Assembly: GCA_018389105.1 (NCBI GenBank)
Contig: JACATO010001559.1
Coordinates: 124,001 to 188,000, forward strand
Length of the DNA: 64,000 nucleotides
Reading direction: 5' to 3'
Origin: Nautilus pompilius
Lineage: Eukaryota; Mollusca; Cephalopoda; Nautilida; Nautilidae
Both the position numbers and the translations under genes were made by a program. Shown here one piece after another: positions 59,518 to 64,000 of the stretch. The notes beneath the pieces were generated by a model. It was not told the DNA's origin and did not search any database. It saw only the letters and a program-made list of their open reading frames with translations. The stretch's first letter is position 1. Every line of letters starts with the position of its first letter.

Positions 59518-61874
59518 GCTGCCAAACCGTGTTGGATCCCTGTTGAGCCCTCATCCTCGGAGGCCGGTGCGCTGTGCACATGACCCCCTTCCGCCCCTGC
59601 CAGCCAGATAATCCGAGGATTAAGAATTCTCCGTGGGTCAGTCCCGTCCAATAAGAAAAGAAGCATTGAGCTGCTACAGCCTTACGACCGCAACACGTGA
59701 TTGATTTTAAACTCACAATCAAACACGAAGCCTTTATCTTTATGGTGGTAAGGGGTCCGAACTCCTCAGCCGGTTAATGGTCGCGATTATGCGCTATAGG
59801 AAACTGTTATAGCCTTCATGGACAAACGTATTAGCGGGCATACAAAATACGACATACCCACAAGCGGCAATTAACCACTGGGCGAAAAAAAATGCACATT
59901 GTCTTAAATTACTGCCATATGAAAGAAAAAAAAAACACATTTTACGTAGTATTTGTGCTTCCAGATACGGAAGATAGCATGTTGTTCTTTATGTCAGTCA
60001 TTAACAATACTGTGAAGCTGACTTTCTGTCTAATGACCATCGTTATAAATTGATTAATCTCGCCTTTCTGGAACAGTCTGGCTGCGTTAGTGTTGCCGAG
60101 TGTTCTCCTGTCCTGGTGTCCCTCAGCTCACTAAAGAAAATCTCATAGCGCTATCATCTTGGGAACGCAACATTACGACCATCTCACGTTCAAACATCAA
60201 TCGCAAGCCCGCCCGGCCAGCTAGAGTTAGTTCTCACATCATCATTGACGTAACCTTTGCCAACAGCAGAGCTGTTTCTACGCTTCTACTGATGGATAAA
60301 TGGAACTTACTAGAATAAAGTGAGCGAATGAGTCCCTGTATCATAGCCACAAAAAGCATCATCACCAGTATTCACGACATTTGACGTAAACAGTCCATGA
60401 GATTTTCCACACACCGGGCAAAATGTCATCTTCACTTCATTTTTAATGTCTGACACAAAGAACCAAAATGGACATCTTTAAGTTTAATTTACATGAAATT
60501 TACTGTCTTTCGCAGGTACTCTCTCTCTCAAACAGAGAAACTTCTGGTCCTGTTTATCAACCATTAAAGACAAAGTCAAGATGATGTTTTTTTTTGCCTA
60601 GCGCACAATCAGATTTTCTGAAATCCCTTTAACAATCTGTAATTCGTGATCCCGATGTTTGATAATACTTTTAAAAATGCTTCAGTACATATGTGTATGT
60701 ATTGTTTTCATTGAGTGGATATCTGATGGTGAATGATTGTTGTCTTGTTCGTGGTGCGTGTGTGGGGAAGGGAGTTCTCGCTAAGATACCACGTGATGGC
60801 GTTCCAGAGGTAAACGAAAAGCCGGGTCAGAGTTGACGTTCCCTTACAACTTCTACTGTTTCTCGTCTCGTGTATTTCTCGTGGAAACGGGAACATCTTA
60901 GCCATTAATTCCGCATAAACGGCGCTGCCAGTCCGTCCGACCACAGTAGAGGATGGTTCTCGCATCCGCCTCGTAAAATCTTCCGTCGTCTCCGGTTTCT
61001 CCAACCGAGGAAACGTCTGTCATAAGTCTGTCGTGCGATGTCAGAACGGAATTCCCGATCGTGCCGAAAATTTTCTCTTAATATTTCTTATAAGTTCTAT
61101 CTTCATTTGAAGTCGTTGTCATTTCTGCGAGTTGTTTTCATCTCGTGCTTTTATCTTTTTTCCAATTACAAAAGGCACGCGTCTCAGTATCCAAGCACAC
61201 GCCTCACACAGAGAGTAGTAAGAGAAGTATGTTTTAGGCTTGAAACATGGCTCTCTTACTGCCAGTATTCCGCGCACGCACACACTACTAAAATACACAT
61301 TTTAAACAATATTTATTGTTTGTATTGCGAAATATAAAAGAGTTTGTTTATAACTGAAATGCTTCAGACATAAAATCAAGAAATTTTTGTCTTTCTTTAA
61401 AGACACCAAGTATTTTTAAAAGCATAAATATATTTCGGTAGAGTTATTAAACAATACTTTAATAAAGTATATGCAATTAAAGTACAATGTGTTTATTTTA
61501 GTTAACTACTTTTTTGTTTTATGTGTTACCGTACAAAATACGAAGTAGTTTAGTTTGCTTGTCAAAAGAGAAACCAGAAATGCAACACTATTCAAACTAT
61601 CTAATAATGTAATTATATGACGTGCTTTGTTTTTTTTTTTAAATAGTCGAAGACTACTTGTCTAAGGATTTTAAAAATATATATTAAATATTAATAATTT
61701 AGACTTTCCACTATCGTGTCATCTTTAGTGATTGCGGTAGAAACTCGATTACATGGCGCTTGCGATCTGGTTCTTGATGTACGTCGTTAGATATGGAGTA
61801 AAGATAACCTCTCGCGTCCATTGTAGTTCGTTTATCTTGCTCGAAAACACTGCCGAGCTCTCTGTTATGTAGAG
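59518..61874. other. Intergenic interval, no gene recognised
   Basis: After the acceptor at 59517 all frames close within about 95 bp. AATAAA occurs near 60314. Minus- and plus-strand open frames of up to 99 codons around 60.7-61.3 kb show no recognisable motif. Confidence 0.45.
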
Positions 61875-62049
61875 CAGGCATGTCAAACATGCGGCCCGCA
61901 CAAAGGATACTAATTTGCAACAAAAATATTCTGCAATAAATTTTATTAAATGACTTCAATTAGTTGTAATGTGCGCAATTGGTTGTCGTGTGTGGCCCTC
62001 GTGACAACACACATGTGGCCCTCGGGGGACCCTCGGTTTGACATGCCTG
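61875..62049. mobile_element. hAT-like non-autonomous element (MITE), 175 bp
   Basis: Perfect 14-bp terminal inverted repeats, CAGGCATGTCAAAC at 61875-61888 and GTTTGACATGCCTG at 62036-62049, enclose a short AT-rich centre with no coding capacity. The flanks ATGTAGAG (61867-61874) and ATGTGGAG (62050-62057) form an 8-bp target duplication with one mismatch, the size made by hAT transposases. CA-G-start termini and GCGGCCCGC next to the 5' repeat are also typical of hAT-related MITEs. Confidence 0.85.
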
Positions 62050-64000
62050 ATGTGGAGGCATGTTCTTAAGGTCAGACATGTTTGAACATTGAATTTGGTG
62101 TGTGTGTGTGTGTCCATCCACAATCTCCTGCGGTTTCTTGTATCGAAGATAAAACAAACAGCGAGAAGACTTAGATATCCAGGTAAGTATAAAACTCTAC
62201 CGACGCGTTCTCTCTCTCCCTTTTTTTTATCCTTAATAAATTACCATCGCCGCTATCTGCTTTACTACTTCTGCTCGGCTATTTTAAAATCTTTGCAAAT
62301 ATCGAATAACGACACAGAGATGTACCAGCGATGCGTGCCCAGCCTGTAAATTAGCTTTCACGAAAATTATCGGACTTGGCGAAAGCCGTATCACTTGCTG
62401 TTGAACACCTCCCGGAAACAGATATTAGCCTGCATCGGCACAGATCACGCGGAGATCTATCACTGACTCGAATAAGTTCTACGCTGAGGTCTTTCTAACT
62501 CGGCGCTTCCAGACATGTATCTGAAGACCTCATCTGGCGGCCCCGGCAACCGAAATTCTACGGCTCGCATTTAAACTGACTGAAAGAACGACACCGGAAG
62601 TGCTTTTGAGACGCAGATGCTTCTATATTAGCAGCGTCCATCAAGGGACTTTACTGATCAAGTAAATTTTTCTAATCATATGATAATTCACAAGAAAATG
62701 AAACTTTTGTCCTATTCTGTGTGTGTGTGCGTGCGTGCGTGTGTGGTGACTTATCAGTCACGCTCAGTTGGCTGAACTCCCCTGGAACCGGTAGCGCCAT
62801 CTAATTTTTGCCCATTAAAACAACATTAAAAAAAAAAACACAACATAAATCATGTAAGATCACCCCAAGCGAACGTTCACACGCCATTCCAAGTAGCGAC
62901 CCAACATATTTTTTGGAAATTGGATGGTACAGCCGTATCTTTTGTAGCTCTGTTTCCTTATAACGCTCTTTATCCCGGAAGAAAATTCTTACCTCTTACA
63001 GCGACCTCGTATAGCGCTCCGTTTACCAGGAACGCATTCTGAGCGCTATAAGGGGTTTGCCAGTACGCGAAAGAAGAACGTTAACTCATAAACGCGTCGG
63101 CTAACCGGAAGTCGTTTTATTTCCGTATATATATATATTTTTTTTTATATAAGAAACTTTTCCCGCGGATTCTGTTTATCGCTCGTGCGACTAAAGCGAT
63201 TTTTATTTTTTTTTTAATGAATCGTTTCGGCCTTTTTATTTGTTTGTCTTTTCTTGACCCTATAGACAGCGATACCAGGCTACTGCTCGCAGACAGGGTT
63301 CGCATCCCGATTGTGCTGCATGGGCGCAAATACTAAGTGTAGACGGGACTTTCTGGAAGTTTTTACCCCCCCTTTTTTAAACTTATACCCCTAGGGATTT
63401 CAAAGGTGCTTTTGCGATCGTTGATATTCCCAAGTCCTTTATTGGATTTACTGAAGAAGTTACATTTACTGGGCGAGGTTCTCTTATTTTCCGTTAACTT
63501 CCGGCCATTGTGAACTTTTTAACGAAGGCGGACAGATCTTCTCCCTCAAACATCGGGGCCCATCGCGTACATATCCGAGGGCTGATTCCGGACCGGGACG
63601 ACAGATAGCCTCACTCCTCCTTAATCTTTTTTTACGGTATCTCCAGACGCGAACGGCATGGCCGAGTTCCTATCTCGTTCTCCGTAACGGAGCAGTGGGA
63701 AGATGAAATGAATGAACCGACATGACCAGCAGAGATACGGCGATATCTTCACAGTGGAGGGAAGCTTCTGGAAATACCGTTTTTAGACACAGTCAGCTGG
63801 AACGCTGGCTAGTACAACCAATACTTCGGTGAGCGTGTGCCTCGCACTATACATACCACTCTCAATGGGATTGCAAAGTGAAAGTAGAGCCGTTCTCCAG
63901 AATGGTGCTATCACAACCCCTCAAGCATTTTTAAAGATGCTAAAAAAATCTAGCCTACTAGAAATAGTGCACATAGCGGTAATCTCAGCTAAAGCTTTTC
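62050..64000. other. Intergenic interval with GT tracts and one good donor
   Basis: (GT)n lies at 62096-62113 and 62719-62744. ATATCCAG|GTAAGT at 62183 is a consensus donor after a short frame (KIKQTARRLRYP) and may end a real exon. CAGGGTTCGCATCCCG at 63293-63308 is B-box-like. No gene can be completed. Confidence 0.4.

Overview
This window is eukaryotic nuclear DNA, very probably from an invertebrate animal. It has no operons or ribosome-binding sites. It is dominated by microsatellites and minisatellites, and it carries a tRNA-derived SINE, a hAT-like MITE and a decayed Polinton/Maverick-type element. The few gene-like segments show GT-AG splice signals. A lophotrochozoan, perhaps a mollusc, is my best guess; this rests only on general repeat style and one short motif at 15.66 kb, so it is weak. 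No complete protein-coding gene can be named from the sequence.

Layout. 0-2.2 kb: AT-rich DNA leading to a CpG-rich patch with a perfect GTCACGTGAC palindrome and a candidate first exon. 3.2-4.0 kb: CT-rich minisatellite. About 5.05 kb: perfect NRF1-type site. 6.5-7.4 kb: CT-rich array. 9.5-11.4 kb: CpG-dense region with three CCAAT boxes and a phase-consistent two-exon gene candidate. 12.0-12.7 kb: 27-bp satellite. 14.8-15.2 kb: related CRE-containing array. 16.8-17.9 kb: GC-rich, no gene recognised. 20.2-20.8 kb: GA/GATA tract. 20.8-27.4 kb: a strongly AT-rich block holding a broken family-B DNA polymerase (22.7-25.2 kb), interrupted by a 303-bp SINE with a perfect 10-bp target-site duplication, followed by remnants of what look like structural genes. 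34.1-35.05 kb: array with a 164-bp higher-order period. 42.4, 48.0, 53.7 and 57.9 kb: four short minisatellites, the last made of tandem YY1-like sites. 46.3-47.8 kb and 58.6-59.6 kb: possible transcription units. 61.9 kb: a 175-bp hAT-like MITE.

The two most informative things are (1) the dead Polinton-type polymerase with a datable SINE inside its catalytic motif C, and (2) a dispersed minisatellite family sharing a core close to GTACTGACGTCACATCTCTG at four loci in both orientations, many copies containing the cAMP-response palindrome TGACGTCA.

Most open reading frames here are explained by repeats or chance. In 64 kb over six frames, a few stop-free runs of about 150 codons are expected at random, so ORF length alone is not evidence. 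Exon calls rest on splice sites, phase and composition and have low confidence.
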